A stretch of 64,000 nt of DNA, taken from NCBI RefSeq assembly GCF_024609325.1, contig NZ_JANHMQ010000001.1, forward strand, positions 62,001 to 126,000. The letters are read 5' to 3'. The position numbers and the translations under genes are program-made. Source of the DNA: Geothrix fuzhouensis (GTDB lineage: Bacteria > Acidobacteriota > Holophagae > Holophagales > Holophagaceae). The notes beneath the pieces were generated by a model. That model worked only from the letters and a program-made list of their open reading frames with translations, was not told the origin of the DNA and did not search any database. Shown here in pieces: positions 25,471-34,904 of this stretch (position 1 is its first letter; every line of letters starts with the position of its first letter).

Positions 25471-27041
25471 AGGATGTGGCCGATCTGCTGGTGTTGGGCG
25501 CGGGCATTGCGGGCTGTTCGGCGGCCCTGCGCGCGGCGGATCAGGGCATCTCCGTGGTCTTGGTGGCCAAAGATGAGCTGGGCGGCAGCAACACGGCGTG
25601 GGCCCAGGGCGGCATCATTGGCCAGCCGCCACCGGAGGAAGGCGATTCTCCGGGTCTGTTGGCCGCGGACATCGAGGCCGCGGGTGCGGGCCTGTGCCGG
25701 CCCGAGGCCGTTCAGCAACTGGCGGAGGAAGGGCCGCAACTCTGCCGGAGCTTCCTCTGGGAGCGGCTGGGGGTGCCCTTCGACCTGGGGGCGAACGGGA
25801 CACCTGATCCCACCGCCGAGGCCGCCCACAGCGCCAGGCGCATCTACCACGCCAAGGACGCCACGGGGCTGGCCATCCAGACGGCCCTCAGCGAAGCCGT
25901 GCGCAAGCACCCTAAGATCCGCTTGCGGGAGCGCCTCTGCCTGGTGGACCTCATCACCAGTCCCCACCATTGTGTCAGCCCCGCGCGGGTCTACGAGCCC
26001 ATCAGGGTCCACGGTGCCTACCTCTTCGACCCCGCCACGGGCGAGGTGGAGGGGCTCCTGGCCCGCCGGACGTTGTTGGCCACCGGCGGCCTGGGCTACC
26101 TCTACCTGCACACCACGAATCCCGCCGGGGCCACCGGAGACGGCTTGGCCGCGGCCTACCGGGCCAGCGCCCGCATCGTGAACTGTGAATATCTCCAGTT
26201 TCATCCCACCACCCTCTACGTCCCGGGCAAACCCCGGACCCTGTTGACCGAGGCCCTGCGGGGCGAAGGCGCGCAGTTGGTGAATCGCAAAGGCGAGCGC
26301 TTCATGGTGAAGTACGCGCCGGAGCAGATGGAGCTGGCCCCGCGCGACGTGGTGAGCCGGGCCATTTTCCAGGAGATGGCCGCCAGCGGGGAATCCTGCG
26401 CCTACCTGGACCTGGCCCCCGTGGCCGCGAAGCTGAACCTCGACGAGCATTTCCCCACGATCATGGCGGCCTGCCACGCCGAGGGCATCGATCCGCACCG
26501 CCAGCCCATCCCGGTGGTGCCCGCCGCCCACTACTTCTGCGGGGGGGTGCTGGTGGACCTGGAGGGCCGCACCAGCCTGCCGGGGCTCTTCGCCGCCGGG
26601 GAGGTGTCCTGCACGGGGCTCCATGGCGCCAATCGTCTGGCTTCCACGAGTCTCCTGGAAGGCCTGGTCTGGGGCTTCCACGGGGCCGATGCCGTGGTGC
26701 GGGAACTGCGGGAAGCGGTAGATCCGGATCCCGGCGAGCTGGCCTCCTGGCGCATGCCGGAAGACAAGGAGGAAACGGATCCCCTGCTCATCGACCAGGA
26801 CTGGCGCCTGATCCGCAGCACCCTCTGGAATTACGCAGGCATTGTCCGCAGCAGCGCGCGCCTGGAGCGGGCCAAGTCCGACCTGCACTACCTGGCCCAC
26901 CGCATCGAGCGGTTCTACCATGAGGCCCCACTGAGCCGGGAACTGCTGGAACTGCGCAGCGGCATCCTCTGTGCCCGCCTGATCCTCAACGCCGCCCTCC
27001 AGAACCCCGAAAGCCGCGGCTGCCATTACCGGGTGGATTGA
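25467..27041 (+). CDS. nadB: L-aspartate oxidase
   Basis: The 524 residues match NadB, the flavoprotein that makes iminoaspartate for NAD synthesis. In anaerobes it can use fumarate as electron acceptor. Motifs are the FAD site [19 protein letters not shown], the [12 protein letters not shown] loop, catalytic [12 protein letters not shown], and [18 protein letters not shown] with [19 protein letters not shown]. The C-terminal helical domain is complete. nadA and nadC are not in the window. It overlaps the DUF309 gene by ATGA. Confidence 0.93.
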   Translation: MKDVADLLVLGAGIAGCSAALRAADQGISVVLVAKDELGGSNTAWAQGGIIGQPPPEEGDSPGLLAADIEAAGAGLCRPEAVQQLAEEGPQLCRSFLWERLGVPFDLGANGTPDPTAEAAHSARRIYHAKDATGLAIQTALSEAVRKHPKIRLRERLCLVDLITSPHHCVSPARVYEPIRVHGAYLFDPATGEVEGLLARRTLLATGGLGYLYLHTTNPAGATGDGLAAAYRASARIVNCEYLQFHPTTLYVPGKPRTLLTEALRGEGAQLVNRKGERFMVKYAPEQMELAPRDVVSRAIFQEMAASGESCAYLDLAPVAAKLNLDEHFPTIMAACHAEGIDPHRQPIPVVPAAHYFCGGVLVDLEGRTSLPGLFAAGEVSCTGLHGANRLASTSLLEGLVWGFHGADAVVRELREAVDPDPGELASWRMPEDKEETDPLLIDQDWRLIRSTLWNYAGIVRSSARLERAKSDLHYLAHRIERFYHEAPLSRELLELRSGILCARLILNAALQNPESRGCHYRVD

Positions 27042-27066
27042 TCGCATCCTGCGGGACAATGGAGAC

Positions 27067-28467
27067 ATGGTTCTGTCCGTCTTCGACCTCCTCCGCATCG
27101 GCATCGGCCCCAGCTCCTCGCACACCGTGGGGCCCATGCGGGCTGCCCGAAGCTTTGTTCTCGGATTGGAGACCGCGGGCCTGCTGGAGGCCACCGCCGC
27201 GGTGAAGGCCGAGCTGTTCGGGAGCCTGGGCGCCACGGGAAGGGGCCACGGCAGCGACAAGGCGGTGCTCTTCGGCCTGCTGGGAGAGACCCCGGAGGGC
27301 GTGGACGTGGAGGCCGTGAAGGACCTGGTGGCGCGGGTTCGCGATTCGGGGCGGCTCGCCCTCCTCGGGAAGCACGAGGTCCCCTTCCGCGAGGCGGAGC
27401 ACCTGCATCTGCTCCACAAGAGCCTGCCCTTCCATCCGAACGGGTTGCGCTTCACGGCCCTGGACGCGGCCGGCGGGGTGCTCCGCACCAAGGTCTACTA
27501 CTCCGTGGGTGGCGGCTTCGTTGTGGAGGAGGGCCTCCCGGTCCAGGCCGCTACTGGCCCGGAGCCGCCGTTCCCCTTCCACACGGCCAAGGACCTGCTG
27601 GACCACTGCCGGAGGCAGAACCTGACCGTCAGCCAGGTGATGCTGGCGAACGAGCGGACCTGGCGCTCTGAGAACGCGATCCAGTCGGGTCTCCAGGAGC
27701 TGTGGTCGGTGATGCAGGCCTGCGTGCGGCGCGGCTGCCGGACGGAAGGGGTTCTGCCCGGCGGCCTGAAGGTGCCGCGCCGGGCCCCGGCGTTGTTCCG
27801 CCGCCTGACCGAGTCCCCGGAGGCGGGCCTCAAGGATCCCCTCACGGCCCTGGACTTCGTGAGCCTCTACGCCCTGGCGGTGAACGAGGAAAACGCGGCC
27901 GGGGGCCGCGTGGTGACGGCTCCGACCAACGGCGCCGCAGGCATCATCCCCGCCGTCCTACACTACTACCGGCGCTTCGTGCCCGGGGCCACGGACGAGG
28001 GGGTGGCGCGGTTCCTCCTGACGGCCGGGGCCATCGGTGCCCTCTACAAGGAGAACGCCTCCATCAGCGGCGCCGAGGTGGGCTGCCAGGGCGAGGTGGG
28101 CGTGGCCTGCTCCATGGCGGCCGGGGCCCTGGCCGAAGTGATGGGCGGCACGCCGGACCAGGTGGAGAACGCCGCGGAGATCGGCATGGAGCACAACCTG
28201 GGCCTCACCTGCGATCCCATCGGCGGCCTGGTGCAGGTACCCTGCATCGAGCGCAACGCCATGGCCAGCGTGAAGGCCATCAACGCCGCCCGCATGGCGC
28301 TGCACGGAGACGGCCACCACTTCGTGAGCCTGGACAAGGTCATCAAGACCATGCGCGACACCGGCGCCGATATGAAGAGCAAGTACAAGGAGACGGCCCG
28401 GGGCGGCCTTGCGGTGAATGTGCTGGATATCCCCCTAGACTTCACGGTGAACCTGCCGGAGTGCTGA
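27067..28467 (+). CDS. sdaA: L-serine ammonia-lyase, single chain, 4Fe-4S
   Basis: The 466-residue enzyme deaminates L-serine to pyruvate. The N-terminal beta domain begins [18 protein letters not shown]. The alpha domain holds the cluster cysteines in [30 protein letters not shown], and the family stretch [16 protein letters not shown]. The length fits the one-chain (E. coli-like) type. GGAGA precedes the ATG. It lies 25 bases after nadB and may be in the same transcript. Confidence 0.94.
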   Translation: MVLSVFDLLRIGIGPSSSHTVGPMRAARSFVLGLETAGLLEATAAVKAELFGSLGATGRGHGSDKAVLFGLLGETPEGVDVEAVKDLVARVRDSGRLALLGKHEVPFREAEHLHLLHKSLPFHPNGLRFTALDAAGGVLRTKVYYSVGGGFVVEEGLPVQAATGPEPPFPFHTAKDLLDHCRRQNLTVSQVMLANERTWRSENAIQSGLQELWSVMQACVRRGCRTEGVLPGGLKVPRRAPALFRRLTESPEAGLKDPLTALDFVSLYALAVNEENAAGGRVVTAPTNGAAGIIPAVLHYYRRFVPGATDEGVARFLLTAGAIGALYKENASISGAEVGCQGEVGVACSMAAGALAEVMGGTPDQVENAAEIGMEHNLGLTCDPIGGLVQVPCIERNAMASVKAINAARMALHGDGHHFVSLDKVIKTMRDTGADMKSKYKETARGGLAVNVLDIPLDFTVNLPEC

Positions 28468-28513
28468 TGCGAACGTCCACCGCCCTGGTTCATCTCCCCG
28501 TCGAAAAGAGGCG

Positions 28514-29116
28514 CTAGATAGGCCAGACTCCCGCGCCTTCGCGCAGGAGGACGGGCTCCTCGCCGCTGAGATCCAGGATGGTGCTGGGAACGCCCAGGGG
28601 CTGGCCGCAGTCCACCACCATGTCCAAGGCGTGGCCCAGCTCTTCCTCGATCTCCCAGGCCGTGTTCAGGATGGGCTGGTCCGGCAGCGCGACGCTGGTG
28701 GTGATGATGGGCTCGCCGAGCAAGGTCACCAGCGCATGGCAGAAGGGCTGGTCCGGGATGCGGAGGCCCACCACCTGCTTGTTCTGCAGGTAGCGCGGCA
28801 CCTCACGGCTGGCGGGGAGAAGCACGGTGTAGGGCCCCGGCAGCAGCTGCTTGAGGATGCGGAAGGTGGGCGTGTCCAGGTGGCGCGTGTAGCGGCAGAG
28901 CATCTCCATGTCCGAGCACATGATCGACATGGGCTTCTTCGGGTCGCGGCCCTTGAGCTGGTGAATGCGGTCCACGGCCTTCTTGTGGGACACCAGGCAG
29001 CCCAGCCCGAAGAGCGTGTCTGTGGGATAGGCAATGACGCCGTCCTGGCACAGCAGCTCCATGAGGCGCTCGAGGTGGCGCACCTGGGGCGTCTCTGGGT
29101 GCAGGGTGAGGATCAT
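28514..29116 (-). CDS. Sua5/YciO/YrdC family, probable threonylcarbamoyl-AMP synthase
   Basis: The 200 residues form a single YrdC domain: GVIAYPTDTLFGLGCLV, the ATP/RNA-binding KGRDPKKPMSIMCSD, LLPGPYTVLLPAS, VGLRIPDQP and PSTILDLSG near the end. Family members make threonylcarbamoyl-AMP for the t6A base of tRNA. YciO-type paralogues look alike, so the tRNA role is probable rather than certain. It overlaps the Nudix stop as ATGA. Confidence 0.87.
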   Translation of the reverse strand: MILTLHPETPQVRHLERLMELLCQDGVIAYPTDTLFGLGCLVSHKKAVDRIHQLKGRDPKKPMSIMCSDMEMLCRYTRHLDTPTFRILKQLLPGPYTVLLPASREVPRYLQNKQVVGLRIPDQPFCHALVTLLGEPIITTSVALPDQPILNTAWEIEEELGHALDMVVDCGQPLGVPSTILDLSGEEPVLLREGAGVWPI

Positions 29117-29787
29117 GGCGCGTCCAGCTCACGCCAGCGCGCGCGGCCCGCGGAAGGGTGGTCCTGGGGGCGCTGGAAGAAACGTTCTGCGAGCGTTGCG
29201 TCAAGGGCTGCGCCCACCCCGCTTCGCCGCGCCTGGAGGGCCAAAAGCGCCACCACGGTGAGGCTGTCAGTGATCTCTCCAGCCAGCACGCGGCAGAGGC
29301 AATCCTGGAAGGGCTCGTGATGGACCAGCAGCTCTTCATCGTCCTCGGCCTGGTGCCCATCGCACGGGGTGAGGTCCGTGGCCAGGAAGAGGAAGGCCTC
29401 CTCCTCCGTGGAGGAGTTGCTGGTGTGGAAGAAGGCCAGGGGTTCCCACACCCGGGCCGCGAGGCCGGCCTCCTCCGCCAGCTCCCGGCGCATGGCTTCG
29501 AACGGGCTTTCAGAGATGTCGCCGCCGCCTTCGGGGAGCTCCCAGGAATAGGCCTCCAGGGGATAGCGCCACTGGCCCACGAGCACGACGCGATCCTGAT
29601 CATCCAGGGCCAGCACACCGCAGGCGGTACGGTGGAACCCGCAGACGGCATAGCGGCCTTCGGCGCCCTTGCGGTGTCGGAAGCGGTCCTCCCGGATCCG
29701 GATCCAGGGCGAATCGTAGATGAAACGCCGGCCCGTGACCGTGTAGGGGTCCGGATGTTCGGGCCGGGGCAGGGGTTTCAGATCCAT
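29113..29787 (-). CDS. Nudix hydrolase, ADP-ribose pyrophosphatase type
   Basis: The 224 residues contain one Nudix box, GGGDISESPFEAMRRELAEEAGL (about 86-108, key residues G, E, REL, EE, G), after LVGQWRYPLEAYSWELPEG. That last stretch is typical of ADP-sugar pyrophosphatases. It probably cleaves ADP-ribose or a related nucleotide sugar. It is transcribed with the TsaC-like gene. Confidence 0.88.
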   Translation of the reverse strand: MDLKPLPRPEHPDPYTVTGRRFIYDSPWIRIREDRFRHRKGAEGRYAVCGFHRTACGVLALDDQDRVVLVGQWRYPLEAYSWELPEGGGDISESPFEAMRRELAEEAGLAARVWEPLAFFHTSNSSTEEEAFLFLATDLTPCDGHQAEDDEELLVHHEPFQDCLCRVLAGEITDSLTVVALLALQARRSGVGAALDATLAERFFQRPQDHPSAGRARWRELDAP

Positions 29788-29843
29788 CTTCTGAACATAG
29801 CAAAACGCCCGCGGGTGTGTGACTTCTCTCGGGGAAGAGAAAA

Positions 29844-29870
29844 AAGAAGCCCGGCTTTGCCGGGCTTCTT
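29844..29870 (-). terminator. rpsO terminator
   Basis: On the minus strand AAGAAGCCCGGC and GCCGGGCTTCTT form a 12-bp stem with a 3-base loop, and the sequence continues as TTTTCTC. It lies 80 bases beyond the rpsO stop. A second hairpin with an ACGCATGCGT core (29911-29934) sits between them. Confidence 0.85.
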
Positions 29871-29951
29871 CGTGGAGGTCCGGCGGTATGCGCGTAGCGC
29901 GCCATTAGATCCTCGCCACGCATGCGTTGCGAGGGGAACCCCGGAGACTAT

Positions 29952-30221
29952 TTAGCGACGCAGGCCCAAGCGCTCGATCAGCTTGGCGTAGCGATCCTTG
30001 CTCTTCCTCTTAAGGTAGTCGAGCAGGCGGCGACGCTGGCCGACCATGATCATGAGGCCCCGGCGGCTGTGGTAGTCCTTGGTGTGGGTCTTGAAGTGCT
30101 CGGTCAGGTCGTTGATGCGCTTGGTCAGGATCGCGACCTGCACCTCGGGCGAACCCGTGTCCGACTCGTGCTGCTTGTAGTCGTCGATGATGATCTTCTT
30201 CTGTTCCACATTCAGGGCCAT
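29952..30221 (-). CDS. rpsO: 30S ribosomal protein S15
   Basis: The 89 residues are a standard S15. It binds the central domain of 16S rRNA early in 30S assembly. Visible blocks are [35 protein letters not shown] and the C-terminal [22 protein letters not shown] precedes the ATG. The usual pnp gene does not follow. A 239-base structured leader and a tRNA-Leu gene lie upstream on the same strand. Confidence 0.98.
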   Translation of the reverse strand: MALNVEQKKIIIDDYKQHESDTGSPEVQVAILTKRINDLTEHFKTHTKDYHSRRGLMIMVGQRRRLLDYLKRKSKDRYAKLIERLGLRR

Positions 30222-30460
30222 GCTGGCTCCTTTTCGGGGGATCGCCCGTCACCCGTTCCTCAGTCCCGTACCGAGGATGGGTCGAACTTGGAGGAGGCCA
30301 AGTGCCTTTATCAAGGTTGCTTCGCGCCAGGTCATTCGTCGTGGTGACGGCCTCTGGCCGTCACCCTTGGCTTCGCTGGCGCTCAGCCTGCGGACCGCAA
30401 CGCTCCCTTCGGTCGCGTTCGGCCCTATTCTCCACGCGCCTTTCGGCGCATGTCGAATGG
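30222..30460 (-). promoter_or_regulatory. Structured leader between tRNA-Leu and rpsO
   Basis: No gene is seen here. On the minus strand the spacer holds a GCGCC-GAAA-GGCGC hairpin with a GNRA loop (30436-30449), an AACGC...GCGTT stem (about 30398-30420) and a perfect 10-bp stem GGTGACGGCC/GGCCGTCACC (30343-30365). S15 represses its own mRNA in several phyla through leader structures, so this may be such a site (inference). The part at 30391-30421 also resembles the second half of the 268-bp element at 43668. Confidence 0.45.
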
Positions 30461-30546
30461 TGGTGCGGATAGAGGGACTCGAACCCCCACGTCTTGTGAA
30501 CACTAGTACCTGAAACTAGCGCGTCTACCAATTCCGCCATATCCGC
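30461..30546 (-). tRNA. tRNA-Leu(CAG)
   Basis: The minus strand folds into a class II tRNA with a long variable arm. The acceptor is GCGGATA pairing with TATCCGC. The anticodon stem CTAGT/ACTAG encloses TTCAGGT (anticodon CAG), and the T-arm has GGTTCGAGTCC. Discriminator A and an encoded CCA (30463-30461) complete it. A 7-bp palindrome AGCGTGG-A-CCACGCT (30600-30614) lies upstream near its likely promoter. Confidence 0.96.
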
Positions 30547-30647
30547 TTGAAAGAACAGCCCAGTCCCCGAAGGTTCTGGATGTGCCGAACTCCAAGCCTA
30601 GCGTGGACCACGCTTCGAGGCAACAGCGTTTCTCGGAGCGGACCTTA

Positions 30648-30915
30648 GAGGGTGTCTGCAAATTCGCACGGGCCGCGCTGGGAGCGCCGGGCGAGCACGG
30701 CTAGGACAGGGCCCGCAGGCATGGTAATTCCACGTCAAGGGCCCTGGACGACGCCAGGCGACGCCCGCCGCCCCAGCCCGGAGGGACGGTGGCCAGCCGC
30801 GCGCCCAGCTGCGTCACCGCGCTTGGACGATGTCCCGCATCGCCCTGCGCGCGCTTCCTTCCTGGATCATGCGGCTGGCCGCCGTCGCGGCTCGCGGGAA
30901 TTTGCAGACACCCTC
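30648..30915. repeat. 268-bp three-stem element, copy A
   Basis: Non-coding, it fills most of the gap between tRNA-Leu and the pseudopilin stop. The outer arms GAGGGTGTCTGCAAATTC (30648-30665) and its complement (30898-30915) pair perfectly. Inside are a stem at 30673-30693/30762-30781, a nested CAGGGCCC/GGGCCCTG, and a stem at 30785-30800/30871-30886. The flanks are TTA and TTG. It shares length, layout and the blocks AGGGCCCGCAGG, TCAAGGGmCCTG and GCyGCGTCAC with copy B at 43668-43935. The family is not one I know. Confidence 0.8.
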
Positions 30916-30920
30916 TTGGC

Positions 30921-31379
30921 TCACCACTCCCGGTAGGGGATCCCATTCATGCCGGTCCCGGTGGCGAGGCTATAGACATCGTAGACGTGGCCACCCCCCC
31001 AGCTGGTGCTGTTGGCGTCGTCGTTGGAGTTCCGAAGGCCCCATTCAGCCTTGCCCGTGAAGGGATCCACGGGGATGCGACGGAGGAACCGCACCTTCTT
31101 GCTGAGAGACCCGGCGGCGGGAACGCCCTCCACCAGCACCTCCAGGCTTTCGGGATAGCCGTTCGCCTCCGCAGGCGGGGCTTTGATCTTCTGCTGGTCC
31201 GCCTGTTTTTTATACTCGTCGATGGCCAGCCGCATCTCCCGCAAGTCCCGGCGCAATTCCAGTTCCTTCTCGCGTTTGAGGCCATTGCGAGCCAGGGGCA
31301 CCGTCACGGAGGCGAGGATCATCAGCACAGTGGCCGTGACCACCAGCTCCAGCAGGGTAAAGCCGCCCTGGCGACTCAC
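30921..31379 (-). CDS. Type II secretion/type IV pseudopilin (GspG-like)
   Basis: The 152 residues start with a short leader and the prepilin cleavage region RQGGFTLLELVVTATVLMIL. Cleavage is expected after the second Gly, and Glu at position +5 is present. A coiled N-terminal helix follows, then a C-terminal PVDPFTGKAEWGL block typical of GspG-type major pseudopilins. It is the last gene of the pilM-like to secretin operon and overlaps the secretin stop as ATGA. A 268-bp repeat ends five bases after its stop. Confidence 0.88.
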   Translation of the reverse strand: MSRQGGFTLLELVVTATVLMILASVTVPLARNGLKREKELELRRDLREMRLAIDEYKKQADQQKIKAPPAEANGYPESLEVLVEGVPAAGSLSKKVRFLRRIPVDPFTGKAEWGLRNSNDDANSTSWGGGHVYDVYSLATGTGMNGIPYREW

Positions 31380-33664
31380 TGCACCGTCACGAGGGCATTG
31401 GACCAGCGCCCGGAGATGGGGGTGGTGCCGGCAAGGAACTGTCCGCTCTGGATGAGCACGGGCGCGTTGCCGGTCGTGAGGCCCACCAGGTCGAGGGTGG
31501 CCAGGAGACCGCTGTCCACCTCAGGGCTATTGCGTTTGAAGGTGAGTTTCAACGTGCCGTCCTTCCCTGGGAACTGTTCCAGGTTGCCGCCTTCCGTAGT
31601 GATGAAGTCGCCGGGTGCCACGGCTCCGAGTTTGAGATTGGCCGGCAGTCGAAGTTCCACCGTGCCAGAGCTGAGTCCCTTGCCGCCGCTGACGGTGAGG
31701 CCGATCTGGACCCGCTCGCCGATCTTGATCTCCGAGGCCACCGGAGTCATGAAGATCACCAGATCGGAGGCTGCAGGGGCGGCCTGGTCGACCGGGGGTG
31801 CCTCAGGCTTTTTTTCCTGGATCGCGGTGGAAGGCGCGGGTGCGGCTGGCGCGGGCGCGACAGGAGGGGTCGCAGAATCTGGCTGGGCCGGGGCAGGTTG
31901 GGATGGCGCTGCGGTTGCCGTTCCTGCCGGGGCGGGCTTGGCAGGCTTCGGTGCGAACATCCCCGAATGGGACGCTGCATCGTCGGGGTTGAAAGCGGCG
32001 AGATCCTGCTCCGTGAGCACCGGCTTCCGCACCAGGACCGCACGGATGGTGAGGATCACGTCCGTCTTGGCCTTGCTGTTGCGGGTGTTCCCGGTCAGCC
32101 GGCCGATGAGGGGGATGTCGGCGAGGCCCCAGATGCCCTGAAGGCTCTTCTGCTCCTCATCCTTTAGCAGGCCACCGAAGATGGCCGTCTCACCATCGCG
32201 CAGGCGGGCGGAGGTGATGATCTCCCGTTTTCCGAGGTCGGGGCGCCCAGGGGTGGAGCCGGATTTCAGCGTGGTGACGAGGCTATTGATCTTGAGGGTG
32301 ATCTCGCCGTTGTGGTGGACGCGGGGCTCCACCTTGATTTTCACGCCCACATCCTCATAGGAGAAGGAGGTCTGGCCCACGCCGCCCAGCAGTGAGGACG
32401 TGGAGGCGGCGCCGGCCGTGCCCGTGGTGGGCAGGGACAGTTGGCTTTGGGTGGTGGAGATCTTTTCGCCAATGTTCACCTCGCCGGTTTCGCCGGAGAG
32501 CACGCGAACGTTGGGACTGGCTACCAGGCGGGCATCCCCGTTGCCTTTGAGGAAGTCGAGGGCCAGGTTGGGGAACAGCACACGGATATCGGCGGTGTGG
32601 ATCTTGGTGAAGCCCGAGTTGGTGTTCATGCCCGAGGTGTTGTTCACCGTGGTGGCGCCCATGCGGAAGGTGCCGGAAGTGTCGGAGGCGTTGATCACCG
32701 GCAGCAGGCCCACCTGCTCCAGGCTGTTTTCGGTAACTTCCATGAGCTCCATGTAGACCATCACCTCGGCCTTGGCCTTGTCGAGGCTGCGGATCACCTG
32801 GTCGACGACGGCCAGCTCCAGCGGTTTGGCCTTTACGATGATGGCGTTGATGCGCTTGTCGGTGAACACCCGCAGCTGGGGGTTGAGCGTGGTGAGGGTG
32901 GAGCGCAGTTCCGTGGGGTCGGCATTGGACAGGTAGTAGGTCTTGAGGAGCTGGTTCTCGTACAGGTCGCGGTTCTGCGGCGTGGCCTTGAAGACCATGA
33001 TGGTGTTCTTGTCGATCACCTTGTAGAACAGGTCATTCTGCAGCATCAAGGTGTCCAGGACCCGCTGGAAGGGCAGGCCCCGCAGGTCGATGGAAATGGT
33101 CTGATCCTGGAAGGAGGAATGGGTGATGATGTTCACGCCGGAGGCATGACTGAGGGTGGCGAAGATCTCGCGTAGACTGGTGCGCCGGCTGAAGTTCAGG
33201 TCCATGCCCTCGAGGGACCGCGGGTTCAACTGCACGACATTCACTGAATCGGCCTTGGCTTTCATCGCCTCGAGGTCGTCCAGGGCGTCCGCTTCGGCCT
33301 TGTCCTGGGCGACCTTCTGCTCCAATCGGATCAGCCAGTCCTGGGCGATCTGATTGTCGGGATCCAGCACCAGGGCCTTCCGCACCTCGGTTAACACGGT
33401 ATCGCTCATGCCGTGCTGTTCCGCCTGCCGGGCGAGGGCGAGGTGGCCTTCCGCAGCGCGCTGGGAGGCCCGGCGGATGCCGATGCGCGCCTTGGTGTTC
33501 GAGGGGTCCCGCCGCAAGACCTCGCGGTAGGAGGCCACAGCGTCATCGTAGCGGCCTTCGTCATAGGCCTGGTTGGCCTTGTGGAGGCTGCAGCCGAGGG
33601 CGAAGAGCAGGACCGCGGCGACGGCAAGGATCTTCCGGAAGGGGGCGAAGGAGGAGAGCGGCAT
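31376..33664 (-). CDS. Secretin lipoprotein with TPR N-terminus and cohesin-like C-terminus
   Basis: The 762 residues run in this order. First is a lipoprotein signal (LFALGC lipobox), then TPR-like repeats (about 25-115). Next come an STN domain (RRTSLREIFATLSHASGVNI), N-domains with KRINAIIVKAKPLELAVVDQ, and the secretin core (VEPRVHHNGEITLKI, REIITSARLRDGETAIFGG, IPLIGRLTGN). After a Pro/Ala linker (about 575-635) there is a terminal domain like cohesin (about 640-762). Secretins form the outer-membrane gate for pili or type II secretion. GAAGGA precedes the ATG at 33664; the much longer open frame was rejected. Confidence 0.9.
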   Translation of the reverse strand: MPLSSFAPFRKILAVAAVLLFALGCSLHKANQAYDEGRYDDAVASYREVLRRDPSNTKARIGIRRASQRAAEGHLALARQAEQHGMSDTVLTEVRKALVLDPDNQIAQDWLIRLEQKVAQDKAEADALDDLEAMKAKADSVNVVQLNPRSLEGMDLNFSRRTSLREIFATLSHASGVNIITHSSFQDQTISIDLRGLPFQRVLDTLMLQNDLFYKVIDKNTIMVFKATPQNRDLYENQLLKTYYLSNADPTELRSTLTTLNPQLRVFTDKRINAIIVKAKPLELAVVDQVIRSLDKAKAEVMVYMELMEVTENSLEQVGLLPVINASDTSGTFRMGATTVNNTSGMNTNSGFTKIHTADIRVLFPNLALDFLKGNGDARLVASPNVRVLSGETGEVNIGEKISTTQSQLSLPTTGTAGAASTSSLLGGVGQTSFSYEDVGVKIKVEPRVHHNGEITLKINSLVTTLKSGSTPGRPDLGKREIITSARLRDGETAIFGGLLKDEEQKSLQGIWGLADIPLIGRLTGNTRNSKAKTDVILTIRAVLVRKPVLTEQDLAAFNPDDAASHSGMFAPKPAKPAPAGTATAAPSQPAPAQPDSATPPVAPAPAAPAPSTAIQEKKPEAPPVDQAAPAASDLVIFMTPVASEIKIGERVQIGLTVSGGKGLSSGTVELRLPANLKLGAVAPGDFITTEGGNLEQFPGKDGTLKLTFKRNSPEVDSGLLATLDLVGLTTGNAPVLIQSGQFLAGTTPISGRWSNALVTVQ

Positions 33665-33681
33665 CGGTGGCATCCTTCGGA

Positions 33682-34329
33682 TCAGAATTGATTGACGGGA
33701 GCGCCGCCGGAGGCTTCGCGGGCCTCCAGGACCATCCGCAGGTCTGGGTACTTGGTGTTCTGGAATTCGGCGCGGGTATCGAGGATCGAAACGAGTTTCC
33801 AACGGTCCCCGACAAGGGTCCCCTGGACCAGGGTCACGGGCTCTTCGCCTTTCATGAAGGCGCCCACCAAGCCCGAGGGGTTGCCCTTGAAGAAGCCGAG
33901 ATAGCGGAGGTTCTGGGGCCTTCCCGCGAATTCGGCTGCCTTCTCTTGGGCCAACCGCTGGCGCTCCAGTTCTTCGGGTGTAGGCGGCGGCGGAGGCGGG
34001 GGTGGCTTCACTGGCTTGGGTGGCGGCGGTGGGGCCTCGAAGAGGAAGAGATCGCGCTGCACCTTGGCACTGGGCGGCAGTTCTCCGGCGCGGTCCAGGG
34101 CGGCCAGGTCCGGCAGCTTGCGCAGGCCCAGCAATTGGCGTGGATCCAGGCCGGCGCCATTCCCGGTCGAAGCGGCGCGCTTGGTCCGCGGGGCGTCCGG
34201 CGCCAGAATCGTGTAGAGACCGTAGATCAAGACCAGGGCGAAGGCGATCAGGGCCACCTGGGTCCGGCGGTTGCTCCGGAGTTCCTGCAGCATGGAACGG
34301 AAGTCGAAGGCGCCGGCGGGTGTGCTCAT
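33682..34329 (-). CDS. PilP/GspC-like inner-membrane protein
   Basis: The 215 residues have a short cytoplasmic start, one membrane helix (about 26-44), a Pro-rich spacer with poly-Pro runs (about 98-115) and a C-terminal beta domain (RYLGFFKGNPSGLVGAFMKG, GDRWKLVSILD). This layout is that of PilP or GspC, which link the inner-membrane platform to the secretin. Position next to pilO-like and secretin genes supports this. It overlaps the pilO-like stop as ATGA. Confidence 0.72.
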   Translation of the reverse strand: MSTPAGAFDFRSMLQELRSNRRTQVALIAFALVLIYGLYTILAPDAPRTKRAASTGNGAGLDPRQLLGLRKLPDLAALDRAGELPPSAKVQRDLFLFEAPPPPPKPVKPPPPPPPPTPEELERQRLAQEKAAEFAGRPQNLRYLGFFKGNPSGLVGAFMKGEEPVTLVQGTLVGDRWKLVSILDTRAEFQNTKYPDLRMVLEAREASGGAPVNQF

Positions 34330-34904
34330 GCCTCCTCCTCGCGTTCTGGGCCACCGGCCTTGCGGAAGGCCCGGAGCACGATGTCGAGCCGCGCGCCTTC
34401 AGGGCTTTCCTCCAGGCGGCCGTCCCTCACCGCGAAGGGCAGCCCCGAGCCCTCGAGCTCGAGCATGAAGGCCTTTTGGCTGGCGTAGACGCCGACGGCG
34501 ATGAATTCCACATCCACGGCCTCCAGGTCTGAACCGCGCGTGCCTTCCCGGCTGGGGAGGCCGTACTTCACCGTCTGGAGGCGCAGCCCATGTTTCTTGG
34601 CCAGCTCATGCAGCGTTTTGCTGAGATCCCACTGGAGCTCCCCGGCCGAGCCCTTGGGCAGGCGGGCCTCCAGGTTCTCGAGCGTTTCCCGGCCCCGGCG
34701 GATTCGGTCGGCCAGTTGTTGGAGATCCTGAAGATGCTGGATTTGTTGATTGCGATTGAGTTCGGCCTCCCGCTTGGCCTTCAGTTTCTGGCTCAGCTGC
34801 TGGGAGGCGTCCGGAAGGAGGAAGATCGCCACACCGAGGCCCAGGATCAGTCCCAGGGCGCCCAGCACCAAGCGGAGGCGACTTGCACGAAGAGGGCTGC
34901 TCAT
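34326..34904 (-). CDS. PilO-like pilus/secretion assembly protein
   Basis: The 192 residues have one N-terminal membrane helix (about 10-30), a long coiled coil (about 35-80, rich in Gln, Lys, Leu) and a small ferredoxin-like domain (about 85-180). This is the layout of PilO/GspM. PilO pairs with PilN in the inner membrane. The identification rests on layout and on neighbours on both sides with ATGA overlaps. Confidence 0.75.
   Translation of the reverse strand: MSSPLRASRLRLVLGALGLILGLGVAIFLLPDASQQLSQKLKAKREAELNRNQQIQHLQDLQQLADRIRRGRETLENLEARLPKGSAGELQWDLSKTLHELAKKHGLRLQTVKYGLPSREGTRGSDLEAVDVEFIAVGVYASQKAFMLELEGSGLPFAVRDGRLEESPEGARLDIVLRAFRKAGGPEREEEA

Noticed and set aside
25245-27491. Very long antisense open frame (748 codons) opposite nadB and neighbours, and similar long ones at 794-2332 (+), 945-2366 (-) and 45253-48285 (+)
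   Set aside because: They are frames left open by GC-rich codon bias opposite clear genes; their translations are low-complexity His/Gly/Arg/Gln-rich and match no family.
31376-34354. 992-codon frame making the secretin start far upstream
   Set aside because: It runs antiparallel in composition through the PilP-like gene in another frame, and the lipoprotein signal begins at 33664 with a ribosome site.
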